This document shows, one piece after another, positions 52,801 through 64,000 of a DNA stretch of 64,000 nt. Made by a program: the position numbers and the translations under genes. A model generated the notes under the pieces. The model was not told the origin of the DNA, did not search any database, and saw only the letters and a list, made by a program, of their open reading frames with translations. Positions within the stretch are counted from its first letter, which is position 1, and every line of letters starts with the position of its first letter. Origin of the DNA: Setophaga petechia (lineage: Eukaryota; Chordata; Aves; Passeriformes; Parulidae); the NCBI GenBank assembly GCA_024362935.1, contig JANCRA010000007.1, positions 15,966,003-16,030,002 of the forward strand. The letters run 5' to 3'.

Positions 52801-55800
52801 GAAGTTTTGCTTGACTAACAGAGGGGGACAACAAGCAGTTCTTAAAAAAGGTTGCAAAAATGTTTTTACTTTGACGTGTAGATACCTAAGCTGTGAGCAT
52901 TTTATATGTAAAAAGATTCATGACACTTGAGCAGCAGCATCAAAACACACAAACAATAATAGGTGCATAAAAAAACCCTGTGAAATTACAGAACATCCAT
53001 GTTTTAGTAAACCTGAGACTTACAGATTTATCAACTTGAATCATAGCTGCTAATGATGTGTCATGTTGGTCCTGCCAATTAAACAATATTTCAGAGCTGC
53101 CATGTTTGCTGTCTTGAAAGTGTTGTTCAGGTGTTTAATGGAGCTTCTCTTTATGAGGTTTGCTGGTTTGAAAGCCAGTGAATGGGGTAGGGGAGGTCAG
53201 GAACACATTTGTAGCATATATTGAATTTATAGGAAAAAGCTAAAGTGCTGACTGGCTGATTGTGACAAAAGTGCTAGCTTTAATAGAAATAGAACTGCCT
53301 ATTTTAGCTTATTTGTCCAGATTACTTTAAGCATTTGATTACTTTCCATTCACTTGTCACTACAAGTTCATTTCCACAAATACATAACAGACTCACACAG
53401 TCTACCACCACTAATTCTTCCACCCTTCAGAGCAGCTATGCCAAATTCAGGGAACATTGAAGCTGTGGAATACTTTTCTAGTGATGGTCCTATTTGGAGT
53501 ATTTTTAGTAATTAGTACTAGCTATAAAGGGCATTGCAGAGGTCAGTGATAAATTCCTCTCTTCGTGGTTTCAGAGCTTTGTATGTAACTCAGCTCAGTG
53601 TTATGAAAAAGCAGCTGTTGACAGTATTTCTGCATTAATTACACTTTAGAATACTTAATTGCAGCTAAGGACAAGCATGTGCAATCAGTCTTTTTTCCCA
53701 TGCTCGCAGCCTCTCTCTCTTGCCAGTGAGCTCCACTTTTGTCTTGTGAGCCTGCTGTGCCTTTAGTCCAGATGTTTCCGTGCCAAGAATTTGAAAATCA
53801 GTAACATTGCAAATCCAGATTTACTCAAAAGAAAAGTTAGAGTTGTGGAAAGAGCTCATTGAAGGCATCTTAGTTAAAATATGTTTTTCTTCTGTGTGGA
53901 CTTGAGATTCTGGTAGGATGGAAATGACTGAGATGAATCGTGTGGAGTTTTGCATGTTAGATGAGGGATGGGAAGTTTGTGAGAAGAAGCTGCAAAACTG
54001 CAGGGGGCTGTTTGTTTCTGCAGAGCCTGTAAGGTGCCTTGCAGTCAGGCAGTAACATGAAAGGCTGTCAGTCTACTGAAAATGAGTTTGAACAGTTTGC
54101 TTTGGCCTGGGTGCAAATAATGATCCATGTACACCTTCAGTCTGCTCTTAGGGAGGCCTAGAAGCAGAGAGGTGGGAGACATGTCCTATAGAATAGTCCT
54201 AGAAATATCTTCAGTGCCTTACATAGAGTGGTTTTATGCTGACATCTCAAAGTGGTGTCTGTGTACACTACTACATGGAGAAGAATCTCATGATTCCTGA
54301 ATTCTGGTGATGTACTTTTGCTACTGTTTTTTAAAACTTAGGAACTTTGTTTCAAGACCTTTACCCTCAAAGTGTTGCAGCTCTTAACACACTTTGCTGT
54401 TGACCCACTGGTGTGAGGAATTTTAATGTTACTGGATTGATTTCGTATGTTTAGCATTTGTCAATCTTTTTTGCTTTTCAAATCATGTTCTGATGAGACA
54501 AAAAAGTCAGGTACTGCAAAAGTAGTTGAGGGATCTCTACATGTCTGAAATGAAATCTGGCACTCAAAAATAGAGTAATGGAAAAATCTTCAGTATTTGG
54601 AGCAATATAAGTAATTTTTGTTAGATAATAGTTTATCTATCTTGTATTGATATTTTTGTAGTGTTAACAGTTTTAAGATATTCAACATGAAATCTGTCTT
54701 TAATCAGCTGGTGCCAATTGTTTGACAGTGTATGGGATAAATCAAATTACTGAGCATCGTGTATAATAGACTGATGTCCCCAGTGCTCTAGGAGTGTCTT
54801 TATTCTAGTCAGCTCTGGGAAGTGTACCAGCTGAGCTGCCCCTTGACGGACAGGGCAGGGCTTGTGCCTCTGGAGCTGCCTGCTCTGCACTTAGGCTGCA
54901 AGGAGAGAGCTTCAGTTTTCCAGAGTATTTCAAATTAGCAGCAAATTAGCATACTGCTAAAACTTGTGAAGGAAGAAAGGAGTATGTGAGAGGATTTGAA
55001 GGGAAGTCTTACTCTAGAAGCAGAATATGTATCATGGGAAATTCTGTAATCCTGATCTTCCTACTTAGAAGATAGGGTGGGCAGCCAGGGGGGATTTTAC
55101 TGCTCATATTCCATAGGTACTACAAAGCTGTCATCTGCCAGGCATGGTCCCCTGGATCTGTTTGCTACTCTGGTTCACCACAAGGCCACACAAACACCCC
55201 CATGAACACAGCTGGTAGCCAGGCAGCTTGGGGCAGATGAGTAAAGAAAGACATTGGCCAAGTGCTACCTCCCCTTCTGGCTACCCACGCCCTCCCTTGA
55301 CTGCCTGTCAAGTCATGGTCTAATATCCTCAGTGGAACTTGGGGCAATGAAAGGGCCCTGCTATTGCAGTCATTTGGTGCTTGCTGTGATTGTGTGGTCT
55401 GCTGCACAGCTGTGCTTATTAAAAGTATATTGTGACAAATGCAGACCCTTCTGGTCTGTGGATGAATAGAATCTGGATGAATGTTAACAGAAGCACTACG
55501 AGCACTGTCACACGTGTCTGATACTCTTTGTCAGCGAATCATTGGAAGCTGCCTGCTGTCCAGCATAACTCCTCCAGAGCGGGCTGTGGATCAGCTCCTT
55601 TGCAAGTGGAGTCTTACCAGTGCTGCTTGTGCTGGACTCTCAGATGCTGCTTTGTGTGCATTTAATAGGAAATGGGTCTGATATTTGTTAACAGATAAGC
55701 TATTGAATCGATTTTCAAATGTACAGAGATCTATTCTAAGCTTTACAGCTGAGCACCTTCGTATGTGTGGGCAGCCGTGGTGTCGAACAATACTGACATT

Positions 55801-58225
55801 CAGTGGTTGATTATACTTGCCACCCTTGTGTGACTGTCAAGGAGATTTTGGAAGGCTTTAATGTTCAGTGCTGGCTAAATTCAGAACATGTTTACTGGAG
55901 CTGGATTAAAGCAATTGTTTCAGGGCTCCTTTATAAAAATCCTGTGCTCACAGTATTAAAATTTTCTGGTTTTTTAACAAACTAAATTAGAGAATGAATT
56001 TGGTCCAGGAGAGAGATAGTAGAAACATGCAATAGCACTTTGTAGCTTTGTTTCCTTTCCCACTGTTAAGCAAATTTGCAATCAGAGTTTCTGAAAGAAC
56101 TTCCCTTTACATTCCTTATTGGCTTAGATGAATATTTTTGTCCACCTTTTGGCTATTGGGGGTTTTTTGTCAGCTACCAAAGACAGCATGCTCTTGACAG
56201 GAGGTATCTGAGACCTGGAATGGCCCCAGTGAAGATGAGCACGTTGCTGTCATGGTTGTGAAGGAGCAGCTGGAGTTTAGAGTTTGAAAAGCTGGATCTT
56301 GGCTCTCTTCCCACATCTGCTGACTTAGGTGGAGGGAAATATCATGCTGACAACCTTCCTGAGCTGTCCTTTTTCACTGTCTTTGGTGAGCTTTGGAAGA
56401 CATACTTCTGTTTTGTGAAAATCTGGATGGCCAGACCATTTTTCATTGTTACAAGTGTATTGGTAGATGAGTACTACTCTGGGTAGTTCAGATTCAGACA
56501 TGGCAACACAAGCTCACTCTGGGTGGATCTAAGTGCTTATTCCAGTATTTTGGAATGAGATTTAGTCATACAGTGTTTATACTCTTAAAATCTCTGTGGG
56601 ACTGGGCCATGTGCATCTAGATGCTTCCATGCTATTTTTAGTGTGCCAGAGTTAACAGAGGAGGAACAAATTTTATCTGTGTTTTAGGACAATATCCTGG
56701 GCAAACATAGTAAAATTAATGACAGCTCTGATGGGTTTTTGGTAGGTGTGTTTGGTTTCTCTTGGACATGCAGGGATCATGGTGGTCTTCCTGTTTCAAG
56801 GTGTGGACACCCAGTAATTGTCTGGTCTCTTTCCAGTCATGTTTGAATTCCTTCAAAGGCCAACTTTAAATTCTGGATCTCCACTGCTGTTCTCTGCCCA
56901 TTTCCACCACATGCCCTGTGCCAGCTCTAGCACTCCCTGGTAGTGAAATAACTTGCATTAGGAAGCTGGTCTGACCAGCAGCTCCTTTTGCTGGGTCAGT
57001 TTCTGGCTGGACTATTTTCTTAATGTAGATAATTGCAGAGCCACAGACCTACTCAAATCAATACCTGAGAGGCAGAAGGGAAGAACAGCCAGTGCCAGGG
57101 TCAGCTTCTTCAGCTACAGGTGAATTTATGCTTGACATTGAATACCACGTTAACTTCACCTTCAGAAGCTGCTGTTGGGGTTACAGTTTGCTTTGTATTC
57201 TAAGCCCAAGTTTTAACTTATTTTTTAAGAGGATCATTATATGCAGGTCAGCCAAAGTATTGTATCTGTCTCATGTAAAGGCTGAAGAGATAAACTGGAG
57301 TTTGCCAGCATTTGTCTCCTCTCTGGATTTGTAGATCCAGAGATTATAGTTTATTCATTTTATCAACTACTTAGTTCACTTTCTATCGCATTGAAAGTTG
57401 AGAAATAGACTTGGAATTATTTTTTTAATAGGCACATAAGCTTCTTGCCCCATGAATAAAATGAAGGATCAGTGGCTGAGGCATGTTATTTGTAAATGTT
57501 TAAAGAGATAAGAAAAGTTACATTCCTTACCTGCAGTTCATACTCCCGTTTTACGTAAGTGAGTTTTTAAGTGAAAATTATTTCATGTAAACATATTTCA
57601 TGCCTGCCAAGCACATTTGAGGCAATTTTATCCATTAAATCAGATTTAAATGGCTAGTTTTGTGTACTTTTAATGAATTCCAACCCTTTACCCAAGTGCA
57701 GCTTGGCATAGATCATAAGACTAATCTGCCAGCAAGTAAAAAGCACTTTTCTAGTTCAGCAGCTGAAAGCTGACAAGCTAAAGAGCTGTATCTTTAAGAC
57801 AGAGCAATTCTAAGTTAAGTGGGCAACTGCCAGGCCAACTGCCATAGGAAACTTTCTGTACAAGTAACTCTTTCATGTCGGCAAACACGTTTGAGCGAGT
57901 GCCAGCTCATGGGAGTCAGCTTTTCTTAAATAAATAAATTGCAGATACCAGATAGGGATGAAAGTGGAAAATGAGGGCGCTTTCTTCATGCTTGCCTTAT
58001 GATATACATTAACAACTTAATCCAGTGGCAAATATTTTTTTGGGGAATGTTCTTGTAAGTAAAGAAAATAGAATTCAAAGAAAAGCAACAAAATAGATAT
58101 TTTTCCTAAATTCACTGTGCATATTAATAAAGAATAACCATCATAAGAAAGGGAATCTGGCATATGAAATGTCAATCCACATATCCTTTTGTTTATTTTA
58201 ACTTCTTTTAATGTGTTTCCAACAG
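49833..58225 (+). other. AP3M1: AP3M1 intron 1 (about 8.4 kb)
   Basis: Runs from the proposed GTACGT donor to the TTTCCAACAG acceptor. The first 570 bp are still CpG island, the rest AT-rich. No recognisable gene or repeat apart from short A- and T-rich runs. A weakly coding-like stretch at 52311-52590 is noted in findings. Confidence 0.65.
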
Positions 58226-58501
58226 AAAATGATCCACAGCCTGTTTCTTATAAACTGTTCTGGTGATATCTTCTTGGAGAAGCACTGGAAGAGCGTTGTG
58301 AGCCAGTCTGTCTGCGATTATTTCTTCGAAGCTCAGGAGAAAGCAATCGATGTTGAGAATGTGCCTCCTGTCATCTCAACTCCACATCACTACCTCATCA
58401 GCATCTATCGGGATAAGATCTTCTTTGTGTCTGTCATACAGACAGAAGTGCCACCACTCTTCGTAATTGAATTTCTGCACCGAGTAGCAGATACTTTCCA
58501 G
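58226..58501 (+). CDS. AP3M1: AP3M1 exon 2: start codon and first 91 residues of AP-3 mu-1
   Basis: AP3M1 is the medium chain of the AP-3 adaptor complex, which sorts cargo such as LAMP proteins from endosomes to lysosomes and lysosome-related organelles. The exon starts after acceptor TTTCCAACAG with only three UTR bases (AAA) before ATG at 58229. It encodes MIHSLFLINCSGDIFLEKHW through ADTFQ (91 residues, phase 0), nearly identical to human; the only differences noticed are Ala40 to Ile and Leu64 to Ile. These residues form most of the N-terminal longin-like domain of the mu subunit. The donor is CAG/GTCTGT, a weak site because of C at +3, but the next exon continues the protein exactly. 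An ATG 18 bases upstream (58211) is in frame but lies in the intron, before the acceptor, so it is not the start. Confidence 0.98.
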
Positions 58502-59520
58502 GTCTGTCACCATTCAATGATTTTAAAATTCAGTGTCTGAAGGAGGCCTACGGGGAAGCCAGAGGGACTCTTCTTCAGGAACTATAGTGATAGGACAAGA
58601 AGAAATGAGTACAAACTGAAAGAGGGGAAATTTAAGCTAGATATTAGGAAAAAATTCTATTCTGTGAGGGTAGTAAAACAGTGTATGGAACAGGTTGCCC
58701 ACAGAGGTGGTGCCCCCAACTGTGGCAGTGGTCAGGGCCAGATTGAATGGAGCTTTGAGCAACCTGATCTAGTGGGAGGTATCCATGCCCATGGCAGGGG
58801 AGGTTGGGACCACCCCTTAACATTCTGTGAGTCTATTATTCTAAAATGACTTCAAGGGATTTTTTTTGCATAAACTTCTTTTAGAGAAAGGTAATAAACC
58901 CTTCTGTGAGTGACTTTTCTGTCTACAATTTTTAAGTCAAGCACAGGTTTATAGAGTACAAAGGAAAAAAGAGGTTTATTTTGTGCACTCACAAGCACCA
59001 GAACCCAAATCTGACTTTGTAAATGCTGGGGTTTTTTCTGTAAGCTTTTTTACTATTAATGTTATGTAGATGGGAAGAAGGTGCATGTAGTCAGGCAGCA
59101 TGCACTCTGTAGTCAGGAAAGGGCTGCAAAGAAGTCGCTTCTCAACCAATTTCACAGATACTTTATACAGAGGAAATGCTGTGAAGATTGAGCATTACCA
59201 AATGATAGTATCTTTATTTTACAAGAGTCTTGTAACTGAAGATGTGTTAATGTTTTCAACTAGAAGGACCTTTGTATCATAAACAGTAGCACATCACATT
59301 ACATTATTTCACTGTTCATGCTTGTATTTATTTTCAGTTAGGTGATAAATATAACATTAACAATATGATGCTATCAGACTATAGAAATAGTCAGTTTAGG
59401 CACTAAAATGACTTCATATATTGGAGGGTTTCTGTAAGAAAGAACTGAACAAACTTCCTTTTGCAAAGCATTCTAACAGGAATAAAAATCCTCTCTTTTG
59501 TAATCTCTGAATTTGTATAG
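58502..59520 (+). other. AP3M1: AP3M1 intron 2 (1,019 bp)
   Basis: GTCTGT donor and TTTGTATAG acceptor. A CR1 3' fragment in sense orientation occupies about 58540-58850; the remainder is AT-rich without visible features. Confidence 0.95.
58540..58850 (+). mobile_element. CR1 LINE, 5'-truncated 3' end (sense to AP3M1)
   Basis: The sequence follows the avian CR1 3' consensus closely: 'tagtgataggacaag' (58586 on), 'gatattaggaaaaaattct', 'gtgagggtagtaaaacagtg', 'ggaacaggttgcccacagag', 'tttgagcaacctgatctagt', 'gggaggtatccatgcccatg'. It ends with a TTCTGTGAGTCTATTATTCT-like tail, the decayed terminal octamer repeat of CR1. About 300 bp remain, which is the usual truncated size. CR1 in this form is a strong bird signature. 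Non-coding and not mobile. Confidence 0.95.
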
Positions 59521-59692
59521 GATTACTTTGGCGAATGCTCTGAGACGGCCATTAAGGACAATGTAGTAATTGTGTATGAACTTCTAGAAGAAATGCTAGA
59601 CAATGGCTTTCCACTGGCAACAGAATCTAACATACTGAAGGAGCTGATTAAGCCTCCCACAATTTTGCGCTCTGTTGTCAACTCCATCACAG
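59521..59692 (+). CDS. AP3M1: AP3M1 exon 3: residues 92-148
   Basis: This 172-bp exon lies between acceptor TTTGTATAG and donor AG/GTATGA. It encodes 57 codons beginning DYFGECSETAIKDN and ending SVVNSIT, plus the first base of a Gly codon. It matches human AP3M1 at all but one noticed position (Ala to Thr in SETA). The residues complete the longin-like N-terminal domain, including the helix YELLEEMLDNGFPLATE shared by adaptor mu chains. Exon 2 ends in phase 0 and exon 4 resumes with GC, so the reading frame is continuous. The intron 5' of it is 1,019 bp and contains a young-looking CR1 fragment. Confidence 0.98.
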
Positions 59693-61926
59693 GTATGAAA
59701 ATACAGAATTTCAGCAATGATGCTGTTTTAAAAAAAGGCCCATCATTTCTAAATGTCTAAAATTAGCTAAAAAAAGTATATTGGTGTTAATCTGTAAGGT
59801 GAGGGCACTGTCCTGCCACTTCTCCTCAATAGGAATTTAATGAAAACAAATGCCTCCTTATTTGCAGTTTACGCTTGGCCCCTTTGCTGTCCTCGGAGGC
59901 ACTGCCTGGTTCAGCCACAGCTGCTGAAGTCCCTCAGGAACAGCAGCTCTGAACACAGTCAGGACATACTGGAGACAGGTGCTCTGGGATTGGTACAGAG
60001 CTCACCCCAAGCCTTGAATAACTGAGGGGCACTGGAGAAGGTTAAGCATTTTATAAGAAATCCGTATAGAAAGGTATATAATAGATATGTAATAAATCCT
60101 TGATGGGTGGGAACAGATAGCATGAAGGGAAGCAAACAGCCTGTCCTCATCTCCCACCCTGCCCCCAGCACCGAGCAGCACATGGATTCATATGGATTTG
60201 ATTTCGCAACTGATTTCAGGCTGTTGTAAATGGGTCTGTCTTGCAGTGATGAAGCCAAATGTCTGTCAGCTGAGCTGGTGGAATCTGCTTGTGTGGCAGG
60301 CGGGTGCAAGGGAGGTGAGCCATGAGTGTCACGTGGGCAGAGAGATGCGAGACGGTCACTGGTACATTGTGCTAGAGAAGGGACTAGTCGGGCTGCAGGG
60401 CCACACACCTAATGCTCAGAGGAGCTGCTCTTTAGGGTAGTAGGCATGGTTTAGTCTTTGAGTATAAATCTCATTAATTTCTGTTATTTGGAATTTAGCT
60501 AGTTTTTTTACATGTGGATTGGAATGCTAGTATTTACACTTACGAAAATAAGTGTTTTATCTAAAACCTTATTAAAATTCCCTAGGAGCCTGAAGTGCCT
60601 GCCCAAGGTAGCCTGCATCCTGTCACTGTCAACAGCTCAGTGCTGAGCAGGTGGAGACAGCAGCCTGAGAGGTCTCCTATCTACCTGGCTTGGCAGCACT
60701 ACTGCACCCTGCAAGGCTGCTGAGGGACAGACAGCAACTGCTCCTCTTCAGAGATGCAGTGGGAGTGAAGAAATGAGTTATAACTCCCTCCTGAGTTATA
60801 GCATATACAGGGGTGGACTTTAGGAAGGGGTTTTTTTGAGTAACTGCTTCTACTAGTTCAAAGGAATGAAAACTTCTGTTTTCTGCCTGCCAGGCTAGGG
60901 CTTGCCCAAGCAGGTTTTTTGGCAATGACGCCTGCTGGCCACCAGCTTCTCAGTGAAGCTGTTTCATGTGGCAGGACACACTACCATGTTCATTGTGCTA
61001 AAGGGCACAAGTCAGCATGAGCTGTGGCCCTATCCCAAGACCTACTTCTAGCAGAGAGAGTTGTTTATTACACTGTGCTGGGATTCTGGCATCAGTCACT
61101 TAAGCCCCAGAAGTGATAAGATTTTTTTCTTTTTAAAGTATCATCAATTTACTTTATAACTCAGGAAGCCTTCTACTCATGCTGGGTGATATTGAGAACC
61201 AGGAGGCAAGGGTGAGAGCAAGGCAGGCAGGGAAAGTGGTATCATTGGTCAGGAGCCCAGAAGCTGAGGCAACAGGTCAGGGACTGGATCAGATGATTAA
61301 CAGGTCATCTACAGCTCAGTGATTGCCAGAAACATCGATCAAAATGGGACAGGTCAAGCCACAAAGTCCAGTCTGGGCCAGGGTCTGGATCAATTTGACG
61401 CATGGTCAGGTATAGACACGGCTGTCATGTTGATGCAGAGTAGCTCAGATGGGTACCAAGGGTGACACCCTCAGCCTAACACCAGCTCCAAGCAAAGATT
61501 GTAGCAGCCCTCCCTAAGGCTTCTTACTCATCTTTCTTGCTAACGACCCTTACCTGTTAATCAGCCCTGAAGTCATCCAGCTAAAACTCTTAGGAGAAGG
61601 GGGAAGCAGGCTTAAGGCCCTCACAGGGAGTTGTCTTGTCTTGAATTAGTGATGAAATCCTCCAGAAGATCTAGCCCCACATCTATTCCCACTCAAACCT
61701 CCTGCTGACTTGAGTATTGTATTTTGCTGTGCAAGATGTAGTCTGAAAGCTGTTAAGTCTGGACACATGGCTCCAGTGCCTTCCTGTCACCTCACAAACA
61801 ACACTGAAGGATCCAGGCTCTAGCCAGCAGTACCTGGGGCAAGGCTTGCCCTGATTTTTAATTTTAGTAGTTGAAACATTCCTTTTGTAATTAATGACTG
61901 ATTTTAAGTTCCTTTTCATTTTTAAG
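59693..61926 (+). other. AP3M1: AP3M1 intron 3 (2,234 bp)
   Basis: GTATGA donor and TTTTTAAG acceptor. Moderately GC-richer than the ADK introns. A stretch at about 61260-61330 faintly resembles an old CR1 3' end but is too degraded to call. No gene seen. Confidence 0.93.
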
Positions 61927-62064
61927 GCAGTAGTAATGTGGGAGACACACTTCCCACTGGACAGTTATCCAATATTCCCTGGCGCAGAGCAGGAGTAAAA
62001 TACACGAACAACGAGGCCTATTTTGATGTCATTGAAGAAATTGATGCAATTATAGACAAATCAG
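61927..62064 (+). CDS. AP3M1: AP3M1 exon 4: residues 149-194
   Basis: This 138-bp exon begins after acceptor TTTTTAAG, completes the split Gly codon (G plus GC) and encodes SSNVGDTLPTGQLSNIPWRR, then AGVKYTNNEAYFDVIEEIDA and IIDKS, plus one base of the next Gly codon before donor GTAAGA. The family counterpart differs by one residue (DVVEE in human, DVIEE here). The segment spans the linker and the IPWRRAGVKYTNNEAYFDV strand that opens the mu homology domain, which recognises tyrosine-based sorting signals (YxxPhi) on cargo. It is spliced in phase 1 to the exon at 63937. Confidence 0.98.
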
Positions 62065-63936
62065 GTAAGATGCCTTGCAAACTGAAATTTGTCTCTCAAG
62101 TGTGTTTACGTGTAGCTAGTGATGTTTTAGAGAGAATATAGTCCAACCTTCTTATTTTTTTGCATATGTTTTATATACATGCATTAATATCTTAGGTAGA
62201 AATACTCAATTTAAAATGATGAGCTTAAGCGTATTTCTTCAGTTCATCTTTAAACAGCATCATTCTCTGGGCTGCTTCAAGAACATCCACAAGAAGTCTG
62301 TTTTCTGTTTGTAAATTGATTATCTCATAACAAATATAAATGGGAAAAAACGTAATTGAAATATGATGAGAAAATTATCTCCCATTGTTCCTGCCAACAA
62401 TGTACTGTAGTCCTTGAAGACCCACAAATGAGCAAGACAAAATCCTTTATTAGCTTTCTTCTGATAGCAAGCTAAACTTGGTGCAAAATAGTTGGACAAT
62501 GTTGTTTTCCTTATATTTAAGGAGACAGATATTATGAAGCATAATAATACTCCTTTCTTTTCTGTGAATGAAGCATATAATTCTCAAATACAGAAGTCTT
62601 TATTCTGAGATTTAACTTTGAGGAGGAACCTGATAACTTGTATGCCAAGAGAAAGAAAAAAATAATGCAAAAAGAAAACTGCAAAGCTATGGGCAAGAAC
62701 CTACTGTTTTGTTCAGTACTGGGGCCAGCAGTAGCAAGGGCAAAGACTGCAGGACACCTTTTTGTGGTGGTATGGGGCAAGGAGCAAACCTCTGATTATT
62801 CATTCAGTGCTGCTGTTATAGCAGTCTCAGTGTTGGTTTGATTTTGTACACCACTTCAGCAAATGCTTTGGCCACTGTTGAAGTGGAGAGTCATAAAAAG
62901 CCATTGTGCAGCTCTTCTCTTCTTGAAGCTAAAAGAAGGTGGCCCTTACAGGGCCCTTATGGAACATGCTGATGACTGTGTTGGTGTCCTGGCCCCTTGG
63001 GATTCCCAGGAGTGGTGTGAGTGCCTAGTCTGAGAAGCTACCATGGTGAATTTCTGTGTGTATTTCAGGCCAAATAAATGTGTACTGAGTGTTCCATTTC
63101 CTACTGAGGTTCTGCTGCAGTAGTCATAGCTACTCTTTTCTGCTCTGATCCCTTGGGGACCAGCAATGCAAGAACCCCTCTTTATAGCCTTCACCAAGAC
63201 TAAGGCAGATAAGGTTGCTCCCCTAGAATAGGGAGGTTATCTTGTTTCATAGGGATATGGTTGACTGCTTTAACTTGAAACAGGATCACTTCTTTTCAAA
63301 GTATAAAACCACCATTTCTCCCTTCCCTTGCCTAGATAAGCCACTTTCTACCTATCTTCTAAAATTACCTTTGCATGTGGAGTTAATTAATTAGTCCAGC
63401 ATCCTGCTTATGCCTTTTTATACTTAGAAGATATTTCAGGAAATGAGCGTTTCCTGGGTAAAATGCTTGGTACTCTTGCTTTGGGGTTTGGGGTTTTTTG
63501 CTATAGATTTCTTTAACATCAAGATGAATATTTAATTGCATTGTTAAACATCATTTACTTGTGAAAGCCAAAGTTAGCATACACTTGCTAGTTTTCTGGA
63601 GACCAGGGACAGGGATGAAAGAAAAGACTCAGAGCTGGTGTGTTATGAAATTCTTATTTGCTTATTGCTGGCAACCAGTTCAAGCACATCAAGTACAAGT
63701 CCTGTGTAACAGCTGGCACGAGTATCATGAACCAGTTTGGAACAGGCTGTTTGCTCTGGCTCATGTATTTTAGCAAGCTGCCCAGGACGCAGGTAACTGG
63801 AATGACCTTTCCTAGCTGGGCTTGGCATGTTGTTGAGTGTTGTGCAAATGTCATCTGTGCCCTCTAGCTGCACTTCACCATGTCTGTTAAGCCTTTCATA
63901 ATAATGTTAAGTCAAGTGTCTTGTTTTTCTCTGCAG
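62065..63936 (+). other. AP3M1: AP3M1 intron 4 (1,872 bp)
   Basis: GTAAGA donor and CTCTGCAG acceptor. No repeat or gene recognised; open frames in it are short and without known domains. Confidence 0.93.
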
Positions 63937-64000
63937 GTTCCACAGTCTTTGCAGAAATCCAAGGTGTTATTGATTCGTGTATTAAGCTCTCAGGAATGCC
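63937..64000 (+). CDS. AP3M1: AP3M1 exon 5, partial: mu homology domain, cut by window edge
   Basis: The exon follows a good pyrimidine tract and acceptor CTCTGCAG. It completes Gly195 (G plus GT) and encodes STVFAEIQGVIDSCIKLSGM, then the first two bases of a Pro codon at the right edge. Human has IDACIK where this has IDSCIK. This is the early part of the mu homology domain. The remaining roughly 200 residues of a protein of about 418 lie beyond the window, so length and termination cannot be judged here. Confidence 0.97.

Noticed and set aside
58211..58228. Upstream in-frame ATG extending AP3M1 by six residues
   Set aside because: It lies before the CAG acceptor at 58223-58225, so it is intronic; the family start is MIHSLFLIN at 58229.
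61247..61330. Possible CR1 3' end (gggactggatcagatgatta)
   Set aside because: Similarity is limited to one short motif, too weak to call without a repeat search.
1..64000. tRNA, rRNA, snoRNA, CRISPR, operons or a prokaryotic defence or mobile system
   Set aside because: The window is vertebrate intron and promoter sequence; no such structure was seen on either strand by reading, though small RNAs without obvious motifs cannot be excluded.

Overview
This window is vertebrate nuclear DNA, almost certainly from a bird. It is AT-rich and mostly non-coding, with two sharp CpG islands, small coding exons bounded by GT/AG splice sites, and several 3' ends of CR1 LINEs, the dominant avian retrotransposon. 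No bacterial or viral gene set, operon, rRNA, tRNA or CRISPR array was seen. Nearly all open reading frames here are chance ORFs in introns or GC-rich islands.

Two genes explain the window. (1) ADK (adenosine kinase) lies on the minus strand. I found both alternative first exons: the long (nuclear-type) form at 49292-49353 and the short (cytosolic-type) form at 40875-40888. Shared exon 2 is at 34250-34324 and exon 3 at 15224-15277. Exon 4 was not found, so the gene runs off the left edge. (2) AP3M1 (mu-3A subunit of the AP-3 adaptor complex) lies on the plus strand. It has a likely non-coding first exon ending at 49832, coding exons at 58226-58501, 59521-59692 and 61927-62064, and a fifth exon starting at 63937 that is cut by the right edge. 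All splice phases agree, and the joined exons read through without a stop.

Layout: 1-15223 is ADK intron 3; 15278-34249 is intron 2; 34325-40874 is the short-form intron 1; about 40.2-41.8 kb is CpG island 1 (ADK-short promoter); 40889-49291 is sequence used only as long-form intron 1; about 48.8-50.4 kb is CpG island 2, a head-to-head ADK-long/AP3M1 promoter; 49833-64000 is the start of AP3M1. The ADK/AP3M1 divergent pair is the same arrangement as in human 10q22, so this is conserved synteny.

Accessory sequence consists of CR1 fragments (6.1, 22, 37.4 and 58.5 kb), a piece of an avian endogenous-retroviral LTR (29.05-29.16 kb), an avian-type interspersed repeat with an internal 39-bp tandem array (35.15-35.85 kb), dinucleotide microsatellites and two short tandem duplications. 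I found no new biological system. The most informative observations are the intact two-promoter ADK structure, its bird-specific N-terminal differences, and a few unexplained intronic segments.
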